From: an uncultured Dermabacteraceae bacterium
Lineage (GTDB): Bacteria > Actinomycetota > Actinomycetes > Actinomycetales > Dermabacteraceae
Direction: 5' to 3'
DNA: 6,998 nt
Assembly: GCA_943913905.1 (NCBI GenBank)
Contig: CALTZZ010000117.1
Coordinates: 1 to 6,998, forward strand
Part shown: one piece after another, positions 1-5,685 of the stretch
Numbering within the stretch: position 1 is the first letter of the stretch
How the letters are laid out: every line of letters starts with the position of its first letter
Translations under genes and position numbers: made by a program
The notes under the pieces: generated by a model
Seen by the model: only the letters and a program-made list of their open reading frames with translations
Database searches by the model: none
What the model was told of the DNA's origin: nothing

Positions 1-206
1 CTTCGGTACAGCTCGGCGTGTTGCTCGTTGCTGGGCTAGCCGCGCTCGGGGTGGCACTCGCAATGACCGCTGGCGGTCAGACATTTATTCAGTTGTTGGG
101 GGCGAGGCTGGACGACGCGTTGAGCTGGTTCACCTCCCTGTTTTCTGCACCGGTATCGGCGTCCGCGTGGCGTATGCCGGGGCTAGAGGAAGGTCCGTTC
201 GCATGA
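1..206 (+). CDS. steA: SteA-like cytokinetic ring protein, C-terminal fragment
   Basis: Only the last 67 residues are present; the reading frame is open to the left edge, so the gene starts outside the window. The fragment has one hydrophobic segment (about residues 4-22 of the fragment, LGVLLVAGLAALGVALAM), then an amphipathic stretch (FIQLLGARLDDALSWF) and a short polar tail ending at TGA 204-206. SteA proteins are cytoplasmic proteins with a C-terminal membrane segment, and this fragment has that shape. The main support is position: it directly precedes, and overlaps by 4 bp, a clear SteB/MctB-family gene, the order seen in Corynebacterium and Mycobacterium (Rv1697-Rv1698). In C. glutamicum SteA and SteB form a membrane pair that recruits or activates the RipA hydrolase at the division site. 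The fragment is too short to identify alone, so the name rests on context. Confidence 0.7.
   Translation, partial: SVQLGVLLVAGLAALGVALAMTAGGQTFIQLLGARLDDALSWFTSLFSAPVSASAWRMPGLEEGPFA
186..193 (+). promoter_or_regulatory. Ribosome binding site of steB
   Basis: GAGGAAGG lies 9 nt before the ATG at 203. It supports ATG 203 as the steB start over the in-frame ATG at 167, which would add 12 residues of no family character (MAYAGARGRSVR). It lies inside the 3' end of steA, consistent with translational coupling. Confidence 0.65.
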
Positions 207-1234
207 TCGATTTTCGCTACCACCTCGTCTCGCTCGTGGCGGTGTTCCTCGCGCTCGCGATCGGAATTGTCATGGGGGCAGGCCCCTTGAGGGAAAGCCT
301 CGGTGAGCAACTCACTGAACAGGTCACGCAGTTGAGGGAAGACCGCGACGCTATGCGCGGTGAGAACGAGCGAGTAGCCGCGGAGAACAGCGAGCTTGCG
401 GGCTATATCGAATCAACTGGAGACGACTTGGTCGCGGGAACGCTCGAGGGACGTTCCGTGGTCATCGTGACGGATCACGAGAGCATGTCAGAGACAGCCG
501 CGGGAATCCAAGGGCACGTGCGGTCCGGGGGAGGAGCGGTCACAAATATCGTGACGCTGACCCCGTCGCTGTGGGACCCGGATAAAGAGAGCGAACGTGC
601 TGATGCAGTCGCGCATTTGCGCAAGACGTGGCCGGCGGTTGTCCCGGAGGGGGAGAACACGTCTGCCCAACTATCGGGCGCTGTGTCTCGCATAGCTGCG
701 CGGAAGTCTCCTTTGACTGAAGAAGAGCGGACGGAGGTCGCTGCCTACCTCTGTAATGCGGGCTTCATCCAGACGATCCGCCCGCACATGAGCGCGGCCG
801 ACGGCTTCGTCTACGTGGGTGCGAAACAATCAAAATTTGTGGTGCAGAACGATACTGCTGCTCATGCGAGCGCTCGAAACGGTCGAGTTGACGCGGTGAG
901 CACTGCAGCCGTCGGGGAAGCTGCCTCGCTCATGAAGGCGACCGTTGCGGTGGGGGGAAACTCGACACCAGCCACATCTGAAGGTGTGGTGCGAACCGTG
1001 CGTGCCTCGAGCGACATCTCCAATGTGGCCACGGTCGACGGCGTCACTCGAGCAAGCGGCCCTGCAGTGTCAACGCTCGCGCTGGCGTCCGCATACGTGG
1101 GCGAAATTGGCTCGTATGGCATGGCTGGTGATGCCTCCGAAGTCGCACCGTCTGCCGTTCACATTCGTGAGCGTATTGGAGACGAGGACGCGAAGCGCGA
1201 CGAAAATGCCGCGAGCGATGGAGGAGCGCAGTGA
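203..1234 (+). CDS. steB: SteB / MctB-family ('copper transporter') membrane protein
   Basis: A 343-residue protein of the family annotated as copper transporter MctB, now also known as SteB. The start MIDFRYHLVSLVAVFLALAI is the family's typical N-terminus: a few residues, then one membrane helix (about 7-27). A charged heptad-like coiled coil follows (about 30-70, rich in E, Q, R and L), then a large domain expected outside the membrane. Near the C-terminus the family pattern 'I/V-x-TVD...G...LALA...G..G.YG' is visible (NVATVDG at 274-280, GSYG at 303-306), followed by a charged disordered tail. It has a single cysteine (C184) and no evident His/Met cluster, so direct copper transport is not suggested by the sequence; M. 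tuberculosis Rv1698 was linked to copper efflux, while C. glutamicum SteB acts with SteA in cell separation through RipA. ATG 203 overlaps the steA stop (ATGA), and its own TGA overlaps the next gene by 4 bp. Confidence 0.9.
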   Translation: MIDFRYHLVSLVAVFLALAIGIVMGAGPLRESLGEQLTEQVTQLREDRDAMRGENERVAAENSELAGYIESTGDDLVAGTLEGRSVVIVTDHESMSETAAGIQGHVRSGGGAVTNIVTLTPSLWDPDKESERADAVAHLRKTWPAVVPEGENTSAQLSGAVSRIAARKSPLTEEERTEVAAYLCNAGFIQTIRPHMSAADGFVYVGAKQSKFVVQNDTAAHASARNGRVDAVSTAAVGEAASLMKATVAVGGNSTPATSEGVVRTVRASSDISNVATVDGVTRASGPAVSTLALASAYVGEIGSYGMAGDASEVAPSAVHIRERIGDEDAKRDENAASDGGAQ

Positions 1235-2199
1235 CCTTAATACTGCGACGACTCGGTTGTGCGGTTCTCGTGGGGGCGGCCAGCGCTTTTATCGTGAATC
1301 GTGCTGTAGACCGCGCGCCGACGCGGGGTACGTGCCTTCTTGAACGGACTAACTTTCGAGACGAGACCGTGACGTTGGCCGAAGGCATCGGTGCGGTTGC
1401 CGCGCACGTAGCAGTCGCGGGCTACGCTCTTGGAGCCCCCGCAGCAGTCGCAAACGCTGCTGCGGGCGCGGTGGGCCTAGCCGACGACGTCCTGGAACCG
1501 TTGCTGTATGCCCGCGGGGCTCGTCCGCCAAAAGGGCTGCGTGGCCATGTAGGCGCCCTGAGCCGAGGAAAGCTCACGACCGGAAACGTGAAAATTATGG
1601 GCATTGGCGCAGCCTCGATGGTGCTTGCGTCATCGGCCGCGAACGTGTCCGGCGAGCGCTCACGACTCCTATGGATGACGGATTCGATACTCATCGCTGG
1701 CGCGGCAAACCTCGCAAATCTCTTCGATCTTCGACCTGGTCGAGCGTTGAAGGTTGTAGCGATCAGTCAGGTCACGCTCGGAGTTTTGAGCGTGGTTGAT
1801 CAAGCGCCACGTTCCGCACCTTCATGTGGGGTGGCGCCTCGGCACGCTTGGCTTCACGCGTGTGCCAAGACGCGTTCCACTGGCCGAGATGCAGGCAATG
1901 CACGCGATGCACGCGGTGCCTCGGTGGGGCGCGACATCGCTGCTGGCCAGTACGGCGCGATTCTTGCGCTCGCGCCCGGGGACTTTGCGGCGCGCGGGAT
2001 GTTGGGCGATGCCGGAGCAAACGTGCTGGGCGCCGTCGTCGGCACTCGAGCAGCCCTCTCCCTGCCACCGCGAGCGAGGGCGGTAGCGGTGGCTCTCATC
2101 ATTGCGCTCACCGTTGCGAGCGAAAAGGTCAGTTTTACTGCCGTCATCGAATCGCACCCGTGGCTCAACGCTATTGACCAGTGGGGGCGGGGCGCATGA
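1231..2199 (+). CDS. Divergent MraY/WecA-like (glycosyltransferase family 4-type) membrane protein
   Basis: A 322-residue multi-pass protein starting at GTG 1231, within GTGA over the steB stop and 4 nt after GGAGGAG (1220-1226). It resembles the polyprenyl-phosphate N-acetylhexosamine-1-phosphate transferases (MraY, WecA, TagO), which load a sugar phosphate on undecaprenyl phosphate at the inner face of the membrane. Family landmarks in order: NFRDETV (41-47); an Asp pair in GLADD (82-86); a loop with TTGNVK (116-121); NLxNLxD as NLANLFD (160-166); and GMLGDAGANVLG (256-267). About 8 hydrophobic segments are visible (roughly 8-23, 50-80 as two, 122-137, 150-165, 173-188, 263-277, 283-297). 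Odd features: it is shorter than MraY (about 360), the His-rich cytoplasmic motif of MraY is not seen, and about 50 mostly polar residues (190-240) separate NLFD-LRPGRALK from the GMLGD motif. It may be a divergent enzyme or a non-catalytic relative. The superfamily call is good; activity and substrate are unknown. Confidence 0.72.
   Translation: MTLILRRLGCAVLVGAASAFIVNRAVDRAPTRGTCLLERTNFRDETVTLAEGIGAVAAHVAVAGYALGAPAAVANAAAGAVGLADDVLEPLLYARGARPPKGLRGHVGALSRGKLTTGNVKIMGIGAASMVLASSAANVSGERSRLLWMTDSILIAGAANLANLFDLRPGRALKVVAISQVTLGVLSVVDQAPRSAPSCGVAPRHAWLHACAKTRSTGRDAGNARDARGASVGRDIAAGQYGAILALAPGDFAARGMLGDAGANVLGAVVGTRAALSLPPRARAVAVALIIALTVASEKVSFTAVIESHPWLNAIDQWGRGA
1888..1923 (+). repeat. Imperfect 9-bp tandem repeat inside the MraY-like gene
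   Basis: Four consecutive 9-base units can be read: gatgcaggc, aatgcacgc, gatgcacgc, ggtgcctcg. The middle two differ at one base and the last is degraded. The unit is a multiple of three and in phase with the codons, giving DAG-NAR-DAR-GAS (residues 220-231). It sits in the polar stretch that separates two conserved motifs of the MraY-like protein, so it may mark how that linker grew by in-frame slippage. Confidence 0.6.
2182..2192 (+). promoter_or_regulatory. Ribosome binding site of the murJ-like gene
   Basis: A purine-rich G run (tgggggcggggc context) ends a few bases before ATG 2196. It favours ATG 2196 over the in-frame GTG at 2181, which would add only MGAGR and would have this G run inside its own coding sequence. 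ATG 2196 also gives the ATGA overlap pattern shared by the rest of the operon. Confidence 0.45.
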
Positions 2200-3950
2200 A
2201 CCAACCACACTTTGGCGGGCGCTCACACCCCACCGTCGCTCAGGGGATCGTTCGAGCCACCGGTCTTATCGCGCTTGTGACGCTGATCGCGCGAATCGCT
2301 GGCTTCGTGCGTTACCTGGTCTTTGGCGCCAGTGTTGGAGCTGGGGACGTTGGCACCGCATATACGTCTGCAAACCTTGTTCCTAGCGTGCTGTTCGAAG
2401 TGGCAGCTGGGGGCGCTCTTGCCACGATGGTGATTCCGCTTATTGCCGGATTACCGTTGAGAACGAGCGAACGCGCTGGTGCTCCGGGGGCAGCTGATCG
2501 CTCGGGCACCAGTGACGCCAACGGCGAAAGTGAAGAAAACACCGGAAGCACCGTGGTTGGCGCGCGCGTTAACGCGACCGACGTCGTCTCGGTGCTGTTG
2601 CTCTGGACCTTGACGTTAACAACGGCCCTTGCGGTCGTCGTGGCTATTTTTGCTGAGCCGTTGGCAACGATCATTTTCGATGCGCGCATGGTGGCCGCGG
2701 CGAGTATGACCGAGGTCGGTGCTCGAATGCTGCGGGTGTTTGCCCTCCAGCTGCCGTTGTATGGCCTCGCGATCGTCTGTGGAGCGTTTCTCCAGGCGCG
2801 AAAGCGGTTCTTGTGGCCGGCTGTTGCCCCGCTGGTCTCGAGTGTTGTGGTGATGCTGACCTATGGGGCATATGCCTTGGCAGCCCCTGCCGCGGTGAGT
2901 GTGGCCACCCTCCCTGCCGTGGCTGAAGCATTGCTGGCCTGGGGTACGACGGGCGGCGTTCTTGCGATGGCACTGTGCGTTGTGGTCCCCTCGCTCCGCG
3001 AAGGTCTGCGCCCGGCATGGCGTTGGCGGCTTCCGCGCGGACTGTCGAAGCGCGCGTGGGCACTCGCTGGCGCTGGCATCGTGGCCGTAGCGGCACAGCA
3101 GGGAGTGATCGCGTTGATCCTGGTCCTTGCTTCGCGGGCGGGAGGCACGGGAACGCTCCCTCTGTATCAGTATTCGCAGGCCGTATACCTGCTCCCGTAT
3201 GCGATCCTTATCGTCCCAGTGATGACGAGCGTCTTTCCCCACCTCAGTGAGCTGCGGTTGGTGGGGGAGAAGAACTCGTTTTCGCACATAGCTCGCGCCT
3301 CGATGATCACGGTTGTGACCCTCGGAGCCGTGGGAGGCGCAGCCCTGTGGGGCGCGGCAGTTGGAATCGAATCTTTCTTTTCGGCGGTGGATCGTTCCGC
3401 CGTCGCTGGCGTGGGAGCCACTACGGCTGCTCTTGCTCTTGGTTTGATCGGTTACGGCATCGTCATGCACGCGACCCGGATCCTCAACGCGAATATGCGA
3501 GCAGGGAATGCCCTCGTGGTGGGCGCTGTTCCGTGGATTATCGCTGGCACCCTGATCGTGGTGTGCGTGCTGTCGGCTCCCACCCGTCGCTCGGCTGATG
3601 CAGCAGCCCTCATGGGCCTTTGCATTGCAGCGGGTATGACTATCGGAGCGATGGTTGCGCTCGCGTTTCTGGAAGAGCGCGTATACACGGTCCGGGACGC
3701 GCGAGTCGTGCGTCGCGCCCTGACTGTCGCGATCGCAGCGTCTGCTATCTCGTCCGTCGTCTCACTGTTCCTGTCACGGCTCGTGGCACCGCTGATGACG
3801 GGGGCCTGGACCTCCGTTCTGCTTGGAGGTGTACTCGGCATTGCGAGCGCGGCACTGTGCCTGGGAATCATCGCCCTTGGTGATCGCGCGCAAGCTCGCG
3901 AAGTCGTTTCTCGGGTCCGTGCCTCTGCCGCGAAGGTCTTGCCGTCGTGA
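2196..3950 (+). CDS. murJ: MurJ/MviN-type lipid flippase (MOP superfamily)
   Basis: A 584-residue polytopic protein of the MurJ family, which flips lipid II or related lipid-linked sugars across the cytoplasmic membrane. The N-terminal signature is clear: TLIARIAGFVRYLVFG (29-44), GAG (48-50), then ANLVPSVLFEVAAGGALATM (59-78) and IPL. A further family motif lies in the middle, LPYAILIVPVMTSVFPHLSE (333-352). About 13-14 hydrophobic segments are visible. A long acidic, Gly/Ser-rich loop (about 88-127) follows the second membrane helix. Compared with E. coli MurJ from memory, R18 and R24 are kept (R33, R39), but D25, D39 and R52 align with Y40, T54 and F67, and R270 is not obviously kept; some of these differences are probably general to actinobacterial members. 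It ends in a short basic tail with no visible pseudokinase or extracellular domain of the mycobacterial MurJ kind. Whether it is the cell's main lipid II flippase or a paralogue cannot be told here. Confidence 0.85.
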   Translation: MNQPHFGGRSHPTVAQGIVRATGLIALVTLIARIAGFVRYLVFGASVGAGDVGTAYTSANLVPSVLFEVAAGGALATMVIPLIAGLPLRTSERAGAPGAADRSGTSDANGESEENTGSTVVGARVNATDVVSVLLLWTLTLTTALAVVVAIFAEPLATIIFDARMVAAASMTEVGARMLRVFALQLPLYGLAIVCGAFLQARKRFLWPAVAPLVSSVVVMLTYGAYALAAPAAVSVATLPAVAEALLAWGTTGGVLAMALCVVVPSLREGLRPAWRWRLPRGLSKRAWALAGAGIVAVAAQQGVIALILVLASRAGGTGTLPLYQYSQAVYLLPYAILIVPVMTSVFPHLSELRLVGEKNSFSHIARASMITVVTLGAVGGAALWGAAVGIESFFSAVDRSAVAGVGATTAALALGLIGYGIVMHATRILNANMRAGNALVVGAVPWIIAGTLIVVCVLSAPTRRSADAAALMGLCIAAGMTIGAMVALAFLEERVYTVRDARVVRRALTVAIAASAISSVVSLFLSRLVAPLMTGAWTSVLLGGVLGIASAALCLGIIALGDRAQAREVVSRVRASAAKVLPS

Positions 3951-5083
3951 ATCCTGCGCGGCCGGCCACGGTGATTCTCGTACGCCCCACCGCCGGTGGA
4001 GGCCTTCGTACGCATATGCGTGACGAGGCCAGGATCCTTCGGAACAGGGGGATCCGGGTGGTTGATGTGGGCCCGGAGGCTGGCAGGCTCGAGGCCGACG
4101 GCTTCCATCCCGCATCGATCAGCGCTGGCGCATCCGTGGTGAATGCGGTAGCCGCATGCCGTGCGATCAGACACGCGATCCGCGAGGAACAGCGGCGTGC
4201 GCGCAGTGCGGGAGGCAGCGTTTCGGCGATTCATGCTCACGGGGTACGGGCGGCGGCGCTCAGTACTGTCGCGGCGCGCGGCAGCTCCGTGCCAGTGATA
4301 GCAACCCTGCATAATGCTCCGCCCCGTTCCGGGCTTGGCGCGATCGTCTCGGCTCTTCTTCACCGGATAGCGTGCCGTGGCAGTGAACGGATCCTCGCGG
4401 TGTCGCCAGATCTTCACGAACGCGCGACGTCGCTGAGTGCCCGCGCCGTTGAACGCGCCGTGATACCCGGCGGCATAGGCATAGTCGAACAAGACAGTGT
4501 AGTCGATACTGAGCCCAGCAAGGACACGACGGCGGCGCTTCCGCTGTCGGTCCTGGTGATTGCTCGTCTCGCACCGCAGAAGGGCCTCGACGACCTGCTC
4601 GATGCTCTCGGCACCCTCGATTGCCAGCAACCGTCGGCCCCACAGTGGATTGTTCGGATCGCGGGAGACGGACCGCTGCGTCACCACTTCGAGTCACGGA
4701 TCCGCGACGAAGAGCTCCCCGTACAACTCCTGGGATACCGGCGTGACGTCCCGGCGTTGCTTTCTGAGGCTGACCTCGTGGTTCAACCGAGCGTGTGGGA
4801 AGGACAGCCTGTCGCTGTGCAAGAAGCGCTTCGCGCCAAGCGAGCGATCGTTGCGACGGACGCGGGCGGCACCCGGTGGGTGACTGGCGATGCGGCCCTC
4901 CTCGTGCCACCGTCGGCCCCCGACAAACTTGCGGAAGCACTGGAAGCGCTGCTGTGCGGTCCCACAGCCGCGCAAGAGAGGTGTGATCTTGAGCGTCGTG
5001 CTGCCATCCGTGCGGACGAGCTGCCCACTCTCGAGGATTTGGCGGCGCAACTAACGAAGGTTCTGCATCTGGAGAGGCCGTAA
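3947..5083 (+). CDS. GT-B glycosyltransferase, GT4 type
   Basis: A 378-residue soluble glycosyltransferase with two Rossmann-like domains. The N-terminal acceptor domain shows TAGGGLRTHMRDEARIL (15-31), the usual Gly-rich loop plus His of GT4 enzymes, and IHAHGVRAA (95-103), ATLHNAP (119-125) and ILAVSPDLHE (149-158). The C-terminal nucleotide-sugar domain shows LVIARLAPQKGLDDLLDAL (203-221), IAGDGPLR (238-245), LLGYRRDVPALLSEADLVV (261-279) and the E-x7-E motif WEGQPVAVQEAL with E285 and E293, followed by ATDAGG (303-308). This is a retaining enzyme by family. Start is GTG 3947, overlapping the murJ-like stop as GTGA with a weak gaagg upstream. Between a MurJ-like flippase and, one gene further up, an MraY-like protein, it occupies the MurG-like role of adding a sugar to a lipid-linked precursor before flipping. 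The sugar donor and acceptor cannot be read from the sequence. Confidence 0.88.
   Translation: MNPARPATVILVRPTAGGGLRTHMRDEARILRNRGIRVVDVGPEAGRLEADGFHPASISAGASVVNAVAACRAIRHAIREEQRRARSAGGSVSAIHAHGVRAAALSTVAARGSSVPVIATLHNAPPRSGLGAIVSALLHRIACRGSERILAVSPDLHERATSLSARAVERAVIPGGIGIVEQDSVVDTEPSKDTTAALPLSVLVIARLAPQKGLDDLLDALGTLDCQQPSAPQWIVRIAGDGPLRHHFESRIRDEELPVQLLGYRRDVPALLSEADLVVQPSVWEGQPVAVQEALRAKRAIVATDAGGTRWVTGDAALLVPPSAPDKLAEALEALLCGPTAAQERCDLERRAAIRADELPTLEDLAAQLTKVLHLERP
5071..5077 (+). promoter_or_regulatory. Ribosome binding site of the Nudix gene
   Basis: GGAGAGG lies 5 nt before ATG 5083 and 8 nt before the second, adjacent ATG 5086. Both spacings are workable, so the protein may start with one or two methionines; ATG 5083 shares its A with the glycosyltransferase stop (TAATG), typical of stop-restart coupling. 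Confidence 0.55.
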
Positions 5084-5685
5084 TGATGAACAACCAGCCC
5101 GATATGCTCCACGATTCTCTCGGCGCACGCCCTGTATCTCACTCTCGAACCGTGTACGAAGGCATGGTGTGGGACATCGGGAGAGACACGATCGACTTCG
5201 CGCCGGATGTCCAGTTCGACAGGGAATATGTGTCTCACACCGGTGCCGTGGCCGTGCTGGCGTTAACGGCCAATGGGGATGTCATCGTGATCAAGCAATA
5301 CCGGCACCCAGCGGCATGCACCATGTGGGAGATTCCTGCAGGACTCCTCGACCATGAAGGCGAAGACCCCGCCGCCGCGGCTTTGCGAGAACTGGAGGAA
5401 GAAACCGGGTACACCGCGGCTACGGTCTCTCCCTTGCTGTCTTTCTTTCCAAGCCCCGGCGGGTCCACCGAGCAGATCCACGTTTTCGTGGCCGACGGAT
5501 GCAGCGCACGCGCATCGACAGACTTCGTCCGCGAGCATGAAGAAGCCGAGATCGAAGTGCGCACTGTGCGATTTGAAGAGCTGTTAGCGGCGGTGACCGC
5601 GGGGCAGCTTCGTAACGGGACGCTCGTAACCGCCGTGTACGCGTATGCTGCGCAACGTACGGCGGCGTCTGGAGAGGCTAGCTGA
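5083..5685 (+). CDS. Nudix hydrolase, ADP-ribose pyrophosphatase type
   Basis: A 200-residue Nudix protein that probably hydrolyses ADP-ribose or a related nucleoside diphosphate-X to AMP plus the X phosphate in the cytoplasm. The Nudix box runs from G87 to Y110 (GLLDHEGED ... RELEEETGY) with E94, R102, E103, E106 and E107 as the metal-binding core. The first gap is six residues, one more than the textbook G-x5-E; from memory M. tuberculosis Rv1700 has the same longer form. Further ADPRase marks are KQYRHP (71-76), EIPAG (83-87) and SPGGSTE (124-130), where P125 lies 16 residues past the box Gly, the position associated with ADP-ribose specificity. Residues 1-50 match the dimerising N-terminal sheet of the subfamily (VYEGMVWDI, FDREYVSHTGAV). 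It is the last gene of the operon, overlapping the glycosyltransferase by 1 bp. In mycobacteria the homologue also lies near steAB (Rv1697-Rv1700), so its place is inherited and need not imply a shared pathway. Confidence 0.9.
   Translation: MMNNQPDMLHDSLGARPVSHSRTVYEGMVWDIGRDTIDFAPDVQFDREYVSHTGAVAVLALTANGDVIVIKQYRHPAACTMWEIPAGLLDHEGEDPAAAALRELEEETGYTAATVSPLLSFFPSPGGSTEQIHVFVADGCSARASTDFVREHEEAEIEVRTVRFEELLAAVTAGQLRNGTLVTAVYAYAAQRTAASGEAS

Noticed and set aside
167..202. Upstream in-frame ATG as the steB start
   Set aside because: It would add 12 residues not seen in the family and lies before the ribosome binding site at 186-193; ATG 203 gives the standard N-terminus.
1796..2086. Possible frameshift in the MraY-like gene, with coding moving to another plus-strand frame
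   Set aside because: The conserved GMLGDAGAN motif after the region is in the same frame as the NLFD motif before it, and the alternative frames give no hydrophobic or family-like sequence.
2616..3470. Antisense open frame of 284 codons opposite the murJ-like gene
   Set aside because: The product is a highly polar Arg/His/Gln-rich sequence with no motif; the sense strand encodes a clear MurJ-family protein.
3452..4687. Long antisense open frame of 411 codons opposite the murJ-like and glycosyltransferase genes
   Set aside because: Its translation is Arg/Ser/Thr/His-rich with no recognisable domain, it spans the junction of two well-supported sense genes, and long antisense frames are expected in high-GC DNA.
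4260..5093. Antisense open frame of 277 codons opposite the glycosyltransferase
   Set aside because: It is a shadow of a glycosyltransferase with intact E-x7-E and Gly-rich motifs; its own translation shows no domain.
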